Shown here: positions 35,827 through 46,540 of the stretch, piece by piece
Layout of the letters: each line of letters opens with the position of its first letter
Position numbering within the stretch: position 1 is the stretch's first letter
Assembly (NCBI GenBank): GCA_900074885.1
Contig: FJUW01000023.1
Location: forward strand, 920,910 to 967,449
Direction: 5' to 3'
DNA: 46,540 nt
Source: Rhynchosporium graminicola
Lineage: Eukaryota > Ascomycota > Leotiomycetes > Helotiales > Ploettnerulaceae
Notes under the pieces: generated by a model
What the model was told of the DNA's origin: nothing
Seen by the model: only the letters and a program-made list of their open reading frames with translations
The model's database searches: none
Position numbers and translations under genes: made by a program

Positions 35827-37895
35827 TAAGGTAATGAATAGAAGACTGCATTTCGTACCTAATATAAGTATTACGAGTACTAGGTTATGCCGTTTAGATT
35901 ATTAAATACGCTAGCGACCTTCTAAGTATTTATTAATAATACGCTAGCGGGCCTCGTTGATATTACTTATATTATATACCTTAATAATATCCTTATCTAT
36001 TCTGCTAACCTGTTATAATATAAATCACACGTCCGCTAAGTACTAGAGAGACTTCGGTATATAAACCTCTTTATTAAGCTATTAAAGTACTTATTTAATA
36101 CTAAGAGTATAAAGTTTCTAAGCTATATTATCTCTCTAGCTAGCGTTTTAATAGACCCGAGCCGGATAGATACTATTAGAGAGTAGCTAGAACCTAAGGG
36201 TATTAGAGATATATAAGTCTTTATTAGGTTTATAAACTTCTACTAGTAGTTCGTTATAAGATTCTTAGCGATTACCTGACCTCTAATAAGCTTAATAAGT
36301 AGTAAGAAGAAAGGGTAACCTACCTCTATTTTTAGATAGAGTACTATAGAAAGGAAAGCTTTTAACACGTTAAAGAATATATTTACTATAGTACCTTTTC
36401 TTATGCACTTCGATCTATTGAAGCTAAGAAAGCTAGAGACTAACGCTTCTAGGTTTACTATCGCGGGAATTCTCTCTTAGCCTAGAGAGTAACCGGCGAA
36501 AGAAGAGGAAAAGGCTATCTAGTACTCTATCGCGTTCTTTAGTAAAAAGCTAGAGCTTACTAAGCTGAATTACGAAGTATATAACTAAGAACTCCTTATA
36601 ATTATTAAGTGTTTTATATACTAGAGGTATTACCTTAAAGGTAATATAGCTCTAATTAAGGTATTAATAGACTATAGTAACCTCTATCACTTTATAACTA
36701 CGATAGTATTAAGCTAGCGACAAGCTAGATAAGCTCTAGAGCTATCTAAGTATAACTTTATATTAAGTTATAGATAAGAGAAAAACAATCCCGCTAATAG
36801 ACCGTCGAGAAGGCCTAACAATAAGCCGGCGAAAAACAAGGAAAATATTATACTCTCTACTTTATAAAATAAGCTACGAAATATAATTAAAGATAAGTTA
36901 ATCTGCGTACCTAGTAAAGCTAGTAATACGACAGAGAGTAACCGGCGTCCGAATAATAGTATATTATACTAGTTAACTCAGATTTTATAACTTACTAATA
37001 ATACTTCTTTAAAAGGAGTATCCATCGAGGCTATAGATATAATCTCTACGCCTAACTAGCGATATATACCTATAAAGCTTAATAGTTCATAGAACTTATT
37101 TAGAGGTCTAGATACCCTCTAAAGAGGCGCTATCGAGAAGCCGGGCGCTAGCTAGTATAGCTATAGATATACTATACTACGGTTTTTCATAGCGAGAATT
37201 ATAAGAACCGAAATAGTAAACCCTGAATTAAACTCACTTCTCTTAACGCTTATAGAGCTATAGAAAAGGGACGCCTTTACTATTAAGAAGTTAGCTAGAT
37301 TACAGAAAACCGAGGATATAGATTAGAGTATTAATAGTAAAGGGCTACTTAGATACTAGTGAAAAGCTTACGTTCCTCTGGACGAAGCTATCTGTAGTAA
37401 AATCATGAAGATATACTATAATAATCTAACTATAAGCTATTTTAGTTAAGATAAGATACTGAAGCTTATCTAGCGAAAGTACTATTAGCAGAAAATAAAG
37501 CTAGACGTTAAAGAATATATTAAGAGTTATGATATTTATTAAAGAATAAAAGTAAGAAGAATAAAAACAGCTAGCGAGATATAAGCGCTTAGCTAGCTAA
37601 GTAAGCTATTTAAGTCTATAACTATAGACTTTATTACAGATCTATTACCTTATAAAGGGAGCTCTATAAGAAGAATCTCCGATAGCTTACTAGTAATTAT
37701 CGATAGATATATAAAAGATATTAAATATATACCTTACTTAAAGATAATTAATACGCTAGCATTAGCTCGGCTATTTATCGATTATTATTTTAAGAACTAC
37801 GGATTACCTGCGGTTATTATTACTGATAGAGGTTCTGTCTTTACTTCCAAGTTCTAGTAAAAGATATACTTCTACTTCTAAATAATAAGAGGTCT
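35827..37895 (+). mobile_element. Gypsy pol fragment (RNase H and integrase), plus strand
   Basis: Wedged between the 3' LTR of B and the inverted LTR of C. The RNase H region at about 36340-36620 reads FNTLKNIFTIVPFLMHFD (family F..Lk..f...PvL.hFD), then ETNASRFTIAGILS and KLNYEVYNxELLIIIKCF. The integrase core at about 37610-37870 reads SITIDFITDLLP, SDSLLVIIDRYIKDIKYIP and GLPAVIITDRGSVFTSKF. The frame is cut at 37895, in the integrase, by the LTR of element C. No LTR of its own is visible. Confidence 0.75.
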
Positions 37896-38163
37896 TATAA
37901 CGACACAAGACTCGAGGCGGTATATAAGTAAGAATAAACAAGTAGAGAGGCTAAGAGCGATCTTATATAGTCTACTACGAAGGAAATAAAAAGATAAGAA
38001 AGGAAGAAGAAGAGAGATAAAGTATAAAGCACCTTATATATATATACTAGTACTAGTCCGATACTATATCGAGTCGGATACTAGTTCTGCCGGGATACCT
38101 ATGAACTTAAGCCCTAGTATCTATCCTTCTTCTTATATAATATTCAAGTGAGTTATTATTATA
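37896..38163 (-). repeat. 3' LTR of Gypsy element C (type 1, inverted, 268 bp)
   Basis: Reverse complement of the type 1 LTR, from TATAACGACA to TATTATTATA on the plus strand. The adjacent pyrimidine tract at 38167 marks it as the 3' LTR of a minus-strand element. Confidence 0.88.
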
Positions 38164-38699
38164 TTACCCCCCTCCCCTAAGAAGAGCTTAACCCTAAGCT
38201 CAGAAGGTTATACTTTATATTAGAATTTAGTCTTTATTATAACTATTTTCGTCGATATTCATATAATAGGCACTAGCTGCTCTTTAGTAGTAGTAAATTC
38301 TTTATTAAGTTCTAACTAGTTATATCGCTATAATAGTATTATATTAGTTATAGCTTCTAAATTAAGTAGTAAGCTATATTTACTTTATCTATTTATAGTA
38401 AGAGTCGAGTTTAAGTAAGGCGTAGAGTATATAAAGGAAAGAGTTTATTAATATTAGAGCCTTTCCTTTTCAACTGTAATAACTACTTAAACTTATAAGT
38501 TTACTCTCCTTAGATTATAATATAGTTCCTAGAGTAAGTATTATTACTAATTACTATAGTAGTTTACTATAATCTTATATATTAATCGACCTAATTAACT
38601 CTTCTCTTATTATAAGTAAGTTCCTTACTTTAGTATTAGGGATAGTCTTCAGGTAAGATATAAGAGTTCTATAGATCTATAATACTAACTCCTATAGTA

Positions 38700-39602
38700 C
38701 CCTTACTAGTTCCTACTAGTACTCTTTCGGTAGCGTATTATATATATTACTTACGATATATTCGCGTCTTCCTTAAGATAAAGTATAATAATACTCTTAT
38801 TCTAGAACTTCTATATTTATTTAATAAGCTTAACTCTAAGCTTTATAAGTATTATTCGGCGTTAAAGAGCGCTTATAAATATATAAGTTACTTGAACTTA
38901 AATATAATTATATATACTAACGCGTTATAGTTACTTAACTATATTAATATAAAGTATACTATTTTATCTAGTTTACTTTTTAGTAATAAAGCTAAAGATA
39001 TAGAGCTAAATCAGGATAGTATTATAGCTACTTATAAGGCTATTAATCAGATCTATCGTCTCGCGAAATCTATTACTCCTACTATAGCGTTAGAGATTAC
39101 TACTATATAATTAGTAGAGACTTAAGTTTTAAGGTAATCTATAGAGAAAGTATTTAAAGAGTTAGAGTTTATTAAAGTAATAAGTTAAGATCTTTAAACC
39201 TTTAGATACTAGTATAATACTAATATAATATAGGATTTAGATCTTCTAATAATAGATTTAGCGAAATCTAAGTTAATAATATAAATAGTATTAAAGTAAA
39301 TAAAAGAATTAAATATTATTATATAGGAATTTATAAAGAAAGCTATATTTAAAGCTACGATATCTAATACTAAAGGAAAAAGGAATTTGCCTTCTAGTTC
39401 AGAGATAGTATCAGATCTAGATACTCTTAGACTTTCTCTAAAGAAGAAACCTCATAAGATTAGCTATTATACTTAGTCTACTACTAAGGCTATATTAGTA
39501 GATTTAGATAAGGAGTTAGATATAATAGTTCTAGTTCTAGATATTCCAGATTTACTAGAAGCTCTAAAGAACTTAGAAGAGAAAGTAGAGTTTTAGATAT
39601 AG
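38700..39602 (+). pseudogene. Extra frame antisense to pol in element C, about 300 codons
   Basis: A single plus-strand frame is readable from about 38700 to TAG at 39594-39602. Between 38982 and 39593 I counted 204 codons with no frame break, and all internal stops were TAA or TAG. The peptide is helical and charged: SNKAKDIELNQDSIIATYKA, KVFKELEFIKV, IKKAIFKATISNTKGKRN, LRLSLKKKPHKISYYT and a final LEALKNLEEKVEF. It has no motif I recognise. Its place, between pol and the 3' LTR and antisense to pol, is the same as that of the unrelated-looking frame at 19588-20613. Confidence 0.5.
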
Positions 39603-41137
39603 TATTATTATAGAGTATAATCAGAGGATTATCCTTAGTAATAAATTTTTAATACTAATAACTATAATAGTTTATTATCCTCTAAGTAACTATAGTTATC
39701 TATTCTATCTTCCTAAGCTTTAATCTACTAATCTAGTTTACGCGAAAGTCTAAGTTTACTTAAGTTAATAATATAGAAGTCTTTAAGCTTATATAAAGTA
39801 CTTATTAAGTCAGAAGTATTATACTAAGTTAGGTCCGAGTTATAGCTTAGCTAGCTAACTTAATACTTCAGATTACCTCTTAAGAGCTATATAGTAAGTA
39901 TATCTTATAACTCTTACTCTTCTTAAGTAGTAATAACTTCCGGGAGTAGGTTTAGTAGCTCCTAGCTTAGTAAGAAGTCGTCCGAGTCCTTAAAAAGTAA
40001 TTCAGAGGCGGATATATTATATATAGAAGATCTAAGGGGTAAATCTAGCTTATAAGAGTATCTAATCTTAGCTAGGACTTAGTATAGTTCTACTTAGAGG
40101 CTAGATAGCTTCTTACTTAGCTAGTAAATCTTAAGGTTCCTTATAGAGAGAAATATCTTATCTTTAACTTCCTAGTCGATATTATGCTATTTCAGGTTAA
40201 TTATAGCGCTTATCTTCTGCTAAGTAGCTATTATATTAGCTTTTATAATCTCGATAGTAGCTTTAGTATATTTAGCTAAGGATTTAGTATTAGTATAATT
40301 AAGCTTCTATTATAGTATCGATCCGGTAAGTTACTTCTGATCTTAGCTATTCTATAGTAATATACTATATTTAAAAGTATATAGCGCTATACTAATAGAA
40401 TCGTAAGGTAAGGTTACTTAGGCGCGGTCTATTATTAGTAGTAGTTCGCCCTAGTTACTCTAGTAATAATTAACGAAAGGTCTAAGGCGTTAGTTAATAT
40501 ACTAGTTTATAATCTCTATTTATCTATTAGTCTACTAGTAGAAAAAGGTAGAGAGTTTAATTTTAACTCTAATTATATAGTAAAACTCTTATTAGAAGGA
40601 TAAGATAAACTAAGCTCCTTAGTTAGATATAATTAACTTAGAGGTATATTTGAAATAATATATTTATTAGATAAATAATATCGCTATCCCGCGGGTATTA
40701 ATATTATAATAGTATAATATCGATACGGAGTTCTTCCTTAAGTAGTCGATAAGTACTAATATCTTATTAAATCCCTAGTTATTAGGCGAGAAGTCCTTAA
40801 AATCTATCGCTAAGTACTATATAAGGTAGCTAAGTACTAGTAATAAGTAGAGGAATCCTTATTATTTCGTCTGCTTCGGATAAGAGTACTAATATAAGTA
40901 GTAATTGCGAATATACTATTTTATATCTAATACGAGTCCTTTCTAGTAATAATAAGTAGAAATTATCTTAGTAGTCTTACGAGTATTTAGATAAGCAGAG
41001 GAAACTTAATTATAGATTTCGCTAATTAAATAGGTATATAGCAGGGTATAGCGTTATATATATAAATAACTATTATAAAATAGTAAACTATTATTAATAA
41101 TATAGCTATCTTCTAATATATTCTATTCCTTAGAGAA

Positions 41138-41405
41138 TGTGACGACAGCTCACCTGAATATCATATGAGAAGAAGGATAGATAACAGGGCCTAAGTTCAT
41201 AGGTATCCCGGCAGAACTAGTATCCGACCTAGTATAGTATCAGACTAGTACCAGTATATATATATAAGATACTTTGCACTTTATCTCTCTTCTTCTTCCT
41301 TCCTTATCTTTTTATTTCCTTTATAATAAACTATATAAGATCGCTCTTAGCTTTTTTACTTATTTATTCTTACTTATATACTACTTTAAGTCTTATATCG
41401 TTATA
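41138..41405 (+). repeat. 5' LTR of Gypsy element E (type 1, 268 bp)
   Basis: Starts TGTGACGACAGC, the least mutated 5' terminus of the family, and ends ATCGTTATA. Inserted directly at the broken end of element C. Confidence 0.88.
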
Positions 41406-44400
41406 TTAAATAAAAAGATTAAGATAACTAGAGATAGCTTACTATAATATCTTACTACTAAGTTAGTTATTCGATAACTACTTATATATAGCTGAGATAC
41501 TAGAGATCTCTCGGATAACTATAAATTAAGGTTTAATTTAGCTTATTATAAATAGTATAATAGAGGAGGTTTTCGCTAACGCTCCTTTAATAACCCCCTT
41601 AGTATAAAGGAATTATAGATAGATTTTAAAGAAAGTATAATAAATACCTTAGAACTTTAACCTCTATATATCGCCGCCGAAATAGCCCTAATATACTCCT
41701 TTTTAAGCTACTATTATAGCTCTTAACTAATAAACTAGAGACTCCTCTAGTTCTAGAGGAACTTAACGCGATCTCCCTTACTCTACCTCTGAACTTAATC
41801 TATTATACTTTTCCTTACTCTAAATATCTCTTACCTTAGAGAATATTAATACCTTATTAAGGAAGTATTAACTAAGAGAGAAAGGAAAATAAAAGCGAAA
41901 TTCACTAGGAGTATAATCGCTAAGTACTCTTACTATTATAAGTGACTCGAACCTGATCTATTCCCTCTTATAACGATTAGCGAACTAAGAGGAAAAGAAT
42001 AACTCTCTAGAAGATACTATAGATAGACTAATCTCCGTATAAGATAAGTTCCTTATAAGGGTCCCTTACTTATCTTCGACTCTCCTACTAGAACTAATAT
42101 TATAATCTCTACATATAGCGGAGTTTAATAACCTAATAAACTCTATTCCGATACGTAGTACTAAGAGAGAGGATATTATTCCTAATAAACTATCTCTTTC
42201 TCCTAGCGCCGAATCAGTAGAGTTACGCCCTAGGAAGTCTTATCTTACTAAGAAGATCTTACTCTTAGATAATAGATTAGACCTTACTTTCCTTTAATAG
42301 AGAGTATCGATACGAGACTAGCTAGCTATAAATACTAATTATTACCCTACGGACTTCTCCCGGTGTGTTCTTATATAAGAGCTAGTTATTAGATTAGCTA
42401 AAGAGTATCTTACGCTTTAGTACTTTACTAATACGTTTAAAACTAGCGATAAAATAATCTCCTTATTAGAGGAGAACTTTCTTACTAGTTTAGAAGAAGA
42501 TAACTACTATAACGCTTTCTATTACTTAGAGATATAATAACTTAGCTATATACGCGAGACTTTCGCTAAGTTTCGTAGTCGATTTTAAAGCGCTACTATC
42601 TAAAGTAAGATTAAAAAGAAAGAGTAATTCTTCTATATATAAGATAAGATTATATTATCCTTACGCGCTTTAACTCTTATTATTAAACTAACGTAGAATA
42701 AGGATTACGCTTCTATAGTTAGATCCTTACTTTCTTTTAATACTAAGTATCGCTATAACTTAGAACGTATCTATCCCGAGAAAGCTATTACTTAAGTATA
42801 GTACTATAAGCTTATTATTACTACTATAACTACTACTAGTTCTACCTCTTACTAGTCCTTAAGCTCAGCTCCTTAATAAACTACTCCCGTACTATATATA
42901 CGTACCTCTACCTTAGTATAGTCTAGTACTTCCTCTGCGCTAAAACGCCTTACTATCTCGACTAGAGAACCCCTTAGGTATTATAGTTATAGATAGCTCA
43001 GTTATATTAAGCTAGATTACCTTAACCCGCTTAAAGTTTAATTAATCGATAAATTTCCAGAAGAGGATTAAGTAACTAAGGAAGTAATAGAAGACGTACC
43101 CTCCGAATCTAGACTAATACTAAAGGGAAACGATAAGGCTTAGGTAAAAACTCTTTCCTAAGTCTATATAAGTATAATCTCTCTAATCTTAACTTTAACT
43201 CTCTAATAGGAGATAAGTAATTTATATACTTAATTATAATTAGTATAAATAAGCTAGGAGTCTCTATAAGTAGCTTAATCGATACTAGAGCGAATAGTTA
43301 TCTATTTATTAATCGTACTCTTACTAGACGACTATCGGGGGCCCTTAGTATTAAAATTAAGCTATTATCTTATTCTATTCTAATACGTTATTTCTAATAG
43401 TCTATTAGAACTTATATTACTTATTTCATATATTTATACTTTTCTATTAATAATAAGCGTATTTATAACTACTTTTTTATTCTCCTTAATTTAGGATAAT
43501 AAGATATAATTATTAGTATTAAATAGATATAACGATTTCAGGTTAAGCTAGATACGCTCTATTATAAGCTATTATAATTAGAACGCTATCTAGCTACTCT
43601 CTAATATAATAAGGAGATAATTATAACTCTATTATCTTGTAAACTTAGTATTAATCGATCTTACTAAATTAATACTAATACGTAGGACTTAGCTATAAAC
43701 TAGCTAGACTAATACTAATTATACTAAATAGTAGTAATATAGTATATTAATATATTATCTTTACTTTTTAACTTATTTCCGCTTATCGCTAAGGAATCCG
43801 AACCCTTTTCCGCTCCGAATTCATCGAGAAAGGTACTTGCGCCGAAACTCTATGATAAGTACTCCTCTTAACCTCCGAGGATCTAGAAACTAGTTCCGAT
43901 TTACTAAATTAGTACTATAGCTTTTTATTTTAATATAAAACGTAAAGGTTCTAAATTATTCTTTATTAATATCTATAAGATAAATCGCCTCTTATAAGAC
44001 TATCTAAATAGCAACTCTCCTAAGGATCCCGATACTAAATAACTTATAGCTAAAAAGCTATTAAAATAGTATTATACTCTTAAGGAAGCTTTTTCTAAGC
44101 GGGATTCTAATATTCTTCTATTATATCACTTATATAATTATAAAATTATTCTAGAAAAACTATTACTTAATATATATTCGCTCTTATATTAGTAATCTAT
44201 AGACGAATTATAAGTAACTAAGGAGTATCTTATAGAGAACTTAGATAAGGGATTTATCGAATCTAGCTAAAGTCCCTTTATATTACTTATATTATTCGTT
44301 AAGAAAGCCGATAGAGAATTACGCTTCTATATTAACTATTATAAGCTTAATACGATCACTCGAAAGGATTCCTACTCAATACCTAGGATTAATAAGCTCT

Positions 44401-45009
44401 TAACTTATATATCTAAAGTAGTAATCTTTACTAAACTAGATATCTGAGTAATATTTAACTATATCTATATAGACTCCGAATCCGAGGAGTATACTACTTT
44501 CCGAACCCGCTTCGGATCTTATAAATATAAAGTATTACTTTTCGAGCTCTATAATAGACTTAGTATATACTAGTAATATATAAATAATATACTACTAGAT
44601 TACTTAGATAATTTCTATATAGCTTATCTAGATAATATCCTTATATACTCGGAAACGCTCTAGGAATATAAGGAATATATTAAATTAGTATTATAACGCT
44701 TAATAGATATTAGACTTTAAGTAGATATTAAGAAAAGCGAATTCCATATTACTTAGACTAAATACCTCGGATATATTATTACTACTAATAGAATTAAGCT
44801 AGATCCCGAGAAAGTAGTACTATTAGTAGACTAGAAGTACTCCGAAACGGTAATAGCTATGAAATCCTTCTTAGGATTCTATAAGTTCTATTATTAATTT
44901 ATTCGGAATTTCGGCCTTATCGCTAAACTTCTCTTAGTACTTACTCGGCCTATAATACTATAGAATTTCACTGATAATTATAAGAAGTCCTTTAACGATT
45001 TATATTAAT
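41138..45009 (+). mobile_element. Gypsy element E: direct partial copy of element B
   Basis: Has the 5' LTR (41138-41405) and internal sequence collinear with 21834-24726 and then 31201-31910 of B, without the Copia insert. It contains a gag zinc-knuckle remnant near 42975, a protease site mutated to DTRA near 43280, and reverse transcriptase with YLDNILIYS near 44630. It is truncated at 45009, just before the RNase H region, by the type 2 LTR of the next element. It provides the empty site for the Copia insertion at about 44286. Confidence 0.87.
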
Positions 45010-45244
45010 TATGACGCTTGCTCTAGAAAGGTCTCAAAACTACCTGAGTAATAAGACCTCATATTACTATGAATATGAAGTAGTAAGAATCACTTGAGAA
45101 TCTACAACTAAGGAGTGAAGAAGTAGAGAGAGAATAGAAGTATATATATGAAAAGGGGCCCCTAAACTCTACTCGTATAATCTCGCTTAGTAGTAAGTAT
45201 TTCTACTAATAGGAAGAGACCTCTAAACCTGACTAGTCGTTATA
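45010..45244 (-). repeat. LTR type 2, copy 2 (235 bp)
   Basis: Matches 2257-2501. It keeps more CA and TG pairs (for example GCTTGCTC against GCTTACTC), so it is less mutated. Its right end ...GTCGTTATA abuts the polypurine tract. Bases 45118-45244 are repeated after the N at 45314. Confidence 0.8.
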
Positions 45245-45510
45245 CTACCTCCCCCTCCGAAAAAAGCTCGCCCTCGAGCGTTAGTCTATCTCCTTATTAC
45301 TATTAAGGTAGTTNAAGAAGTAGAGAGAGAATAGAAGTATATATATGAAAAGGGGCCCCTAAACTCTACTCGTATAATCTCGCTTAGTAGTAAGTATTTC
45401 TACTAATAGGAAGAGACCTCTAAACCTGACTAGTCGTTATACTACCTCCCCCTCCGAAAAAAGCTCGCCCTCGAGCGTTAGTCTATCTCCTTATTACTAT
45501 TAAGGTAGTT
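45118..45510. repeat. 196-bp exact direct duplication flanking a single N
   Basis: Bases 45118-45313 and 45315-45510 read as identical 196-bp copies separated by the N at 45314. Exact identity in a region otherwise full of point differences, with the N at the join, points to an assembly artefact in which overlapping contig ends were not merged. Confidence 0.9.
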
Positions 45511-46540
45511 ATAATTATTAATTCTATCGTAGAAAGCTTTTAGCTAATTAGGTAATCTAGTAAGAGGTCTAGCTTACGTTAGGTTATTAAAGTGGAATTA
45601 TTGCAGCTTAGCAGGAGCGTATTTAACGTCTATAGCGTCGTACTATATAAGATCGACGTCTTGATTTAATTAGGAAACTCGGTATAAGAGGCTATTGCGC
45701 TACTTATAGCACGTAAGTATATCTTCGATCTCCTATTTATTATTACTAGTGATATTAATAAGTAATAGTAGTAGTAAGATTTATCCTAGTAAGAGGTCGT
45801 TTAGATACTTCCGTAGCTTAGCAGCAGGGAATACATTATATACTTTTATACTAGTAAGGAGCTCTAGATAATAAGAGCTTCTAACCTTTTCAATTATACG
45901 GAAGGGTCTATTAGTCGGGAAGTCGAGTTTTTTACTAAGTCAAGTACTAATAAAGTAGCGTATATCTAGCTAGATAAGGTCGTCTATAGTAAAGTCGACT
46001 TCACGGCGTAAGCGATTATAGGATTAGGCTATCTTAGCTTATGCACGTTAGAGGCTTAATTAAGCAGTAGTCTAGGTATCGCGCAGATAATTAGCGTAAT
46101 CTAGAGCTTACTAAGTATTCAACTTATTAGTAAGTATAATAGAGTCAGGTAAGTCTTTCTAATTCTAATTAACACGAGGTATATATCTATAAATAACTTC
46201 AAAGGGTAAAAGACTTCTAAGGGATTCGTAAGAAAGAGTTATCTAGGCGTAGTCTATAATAGGTAAGAACTCCGACTAGTCGTCTTAATAGTAAGAGATA
46301 AAAGGTTATAATCTACGTTAGAGATATTAGTTATAGATCTCTATTTAGCTATCTATTTATAAGTAGTCTACTATAGAAAGCTATCTTTTAGTACCGAGAA
46401 TCGTAATAACTATAGTCTAAAAATAGGAAACGAATTAAGGCCCTCTATTAGAGGTAATTATTAATAGAGCTCCGAAATAGCAGTATACGTAGTATAAGTA
46501 AAGCTTTATAAGGTCGCGCGTATCAGAAGTCTTTCGGTAT

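Larger units (their letters stand above)
37896..41137 (-). mobile_element. Gypsy element C: inverted partial copy of element B
   Basis: Minus-strand copy of the right half of B. Its 3' LTR lies at 37896-38163 and its polypurine tract (CCCCCCTCCCC on the plus strand) at 38167-38177; antisense frame and integrase follow to the right. It is cut at 41137, within integrase, by the 5' LTR of element E. The matching arm in B is about 32552-35826. Stretches such as those at 40520 and 33130 are near-identical reverse complements. Confidence 0.85.
45010..46540 (-). mobile_element. Chromovirus 3' end, minus strand, running off the window
   Basis: Type 2 LTR at 45010-45244 followed by a plus-strand pyrimidine tract (CTACCTCCCCCTCC, 45245-45258), so this is the 3' LTR of an element read right to left. 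Minus-strand translation gives a KKLDFPTNRPFRII block near 45900 (family KLDxxxxGPFxI) followed by YNVFPAAKLRKYL. Integrase lies at about 46100-46540, with ITSNRGPxFVSYF and IDSxTEIYN, the DRGxxF and QTDGQTExxN blocks. The same LTR type bounds the element at the left end of the window. Confidence 0.75.

Noticed and set aside
21561..35831. Target-site duplication for Gypsy element B
   Set aside because: Flanking bases AGACC and TAAGG do not match even allowing C/T and G/A changes at every site.
35690..35905. Plus-strand 71-codon frame across the 3' LTR of element B
   Set aside because: Spans LTR and flanking DNA; the peptide comes from the CTCTTCTTC pyrimidine tract.

Overview
This window looks like a filamentous ascomycete (Pezizomycotina; a leotiomycete-like fungus is possible but unproven) with a two-speed genome. 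Evidence: short GT..AG introns of 48-140 bases in typical fungal genes, and about 36 kb of retrotransposon sequence carrying the mark of repeat-induced point mutation (RIP). In that sequence CpA and TpG are almost absent, TpA is in large excess, and former Gln/Trp codons read as TAA/TAG. An unmutated gene island lies at about 8.8-19.15 kb, with RIP-degraded nested LTR retroelements on both sides.

Left flank (1-8780). A minus-strand Ty3/Gypsy end comes first (gag-like sequence, LTR type 2 at 2257-2501). It abuts a truncated LTR type 1 (2502-2719). Next is a plus-strand chromovirus with reverse transcriptase, RNase H, integrase and chromodomain (2720-5681), followed by an unexpected 836-codon sense reading frame (6001-8511) before the polypurine tract and 3' LTR.

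Gene island (8781-19150). The first 2.7 kb has no gene I can name. Then come ATP sulfurylase (six exons, minus strand) and, divergently, the LYR-motif protein Isd11 (five exons, plus strand), sharing an 814-bp intergenic region. Both act in sulfur metabolism: sulfate activation, and use of cysteine sulfur for Fe-S clusters. Downstream are a repeat-rich low-complexity protein (15867-16817), an acidic/basic conserved-looking fungal protein of about 616 residues whose in-frame TAG is removed by a 48-base intron (16908-18806), and a coding-like fragment at the edge (18859-19140).

Right flank (19198-46540). A minus-strand chromovirus end carries an antisense reading frame of about 342 codons between pol and the 3' LTR. 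It is interrupted by a 7.8-kb Gypsy element (element B, LTRs 21566-21833 and 35559-35826). B is itself split by a Copia element (24727-31195, target duplication TTTAT), whose 5' LTR contains a 458-bp insert (24764-25221, target duplication CACGTGG). To the right are a Gypsy pol fragment (35827-37895), an inverted partial copy of B (element C, 37896-41137), a direct partial copy (element E, 41138-45009) and a minus-strand chromovirus 3' end (45010 to the window end). B and C also carry an antisense frame between pol and the 3' LTR.

Two single-N positions (1943, 45314) are each flanked by long direct duplications and look like assembly joins. The most novel material is the set of extra reading frames in the retroelements; no known defence or biosynthetic system was recognised.
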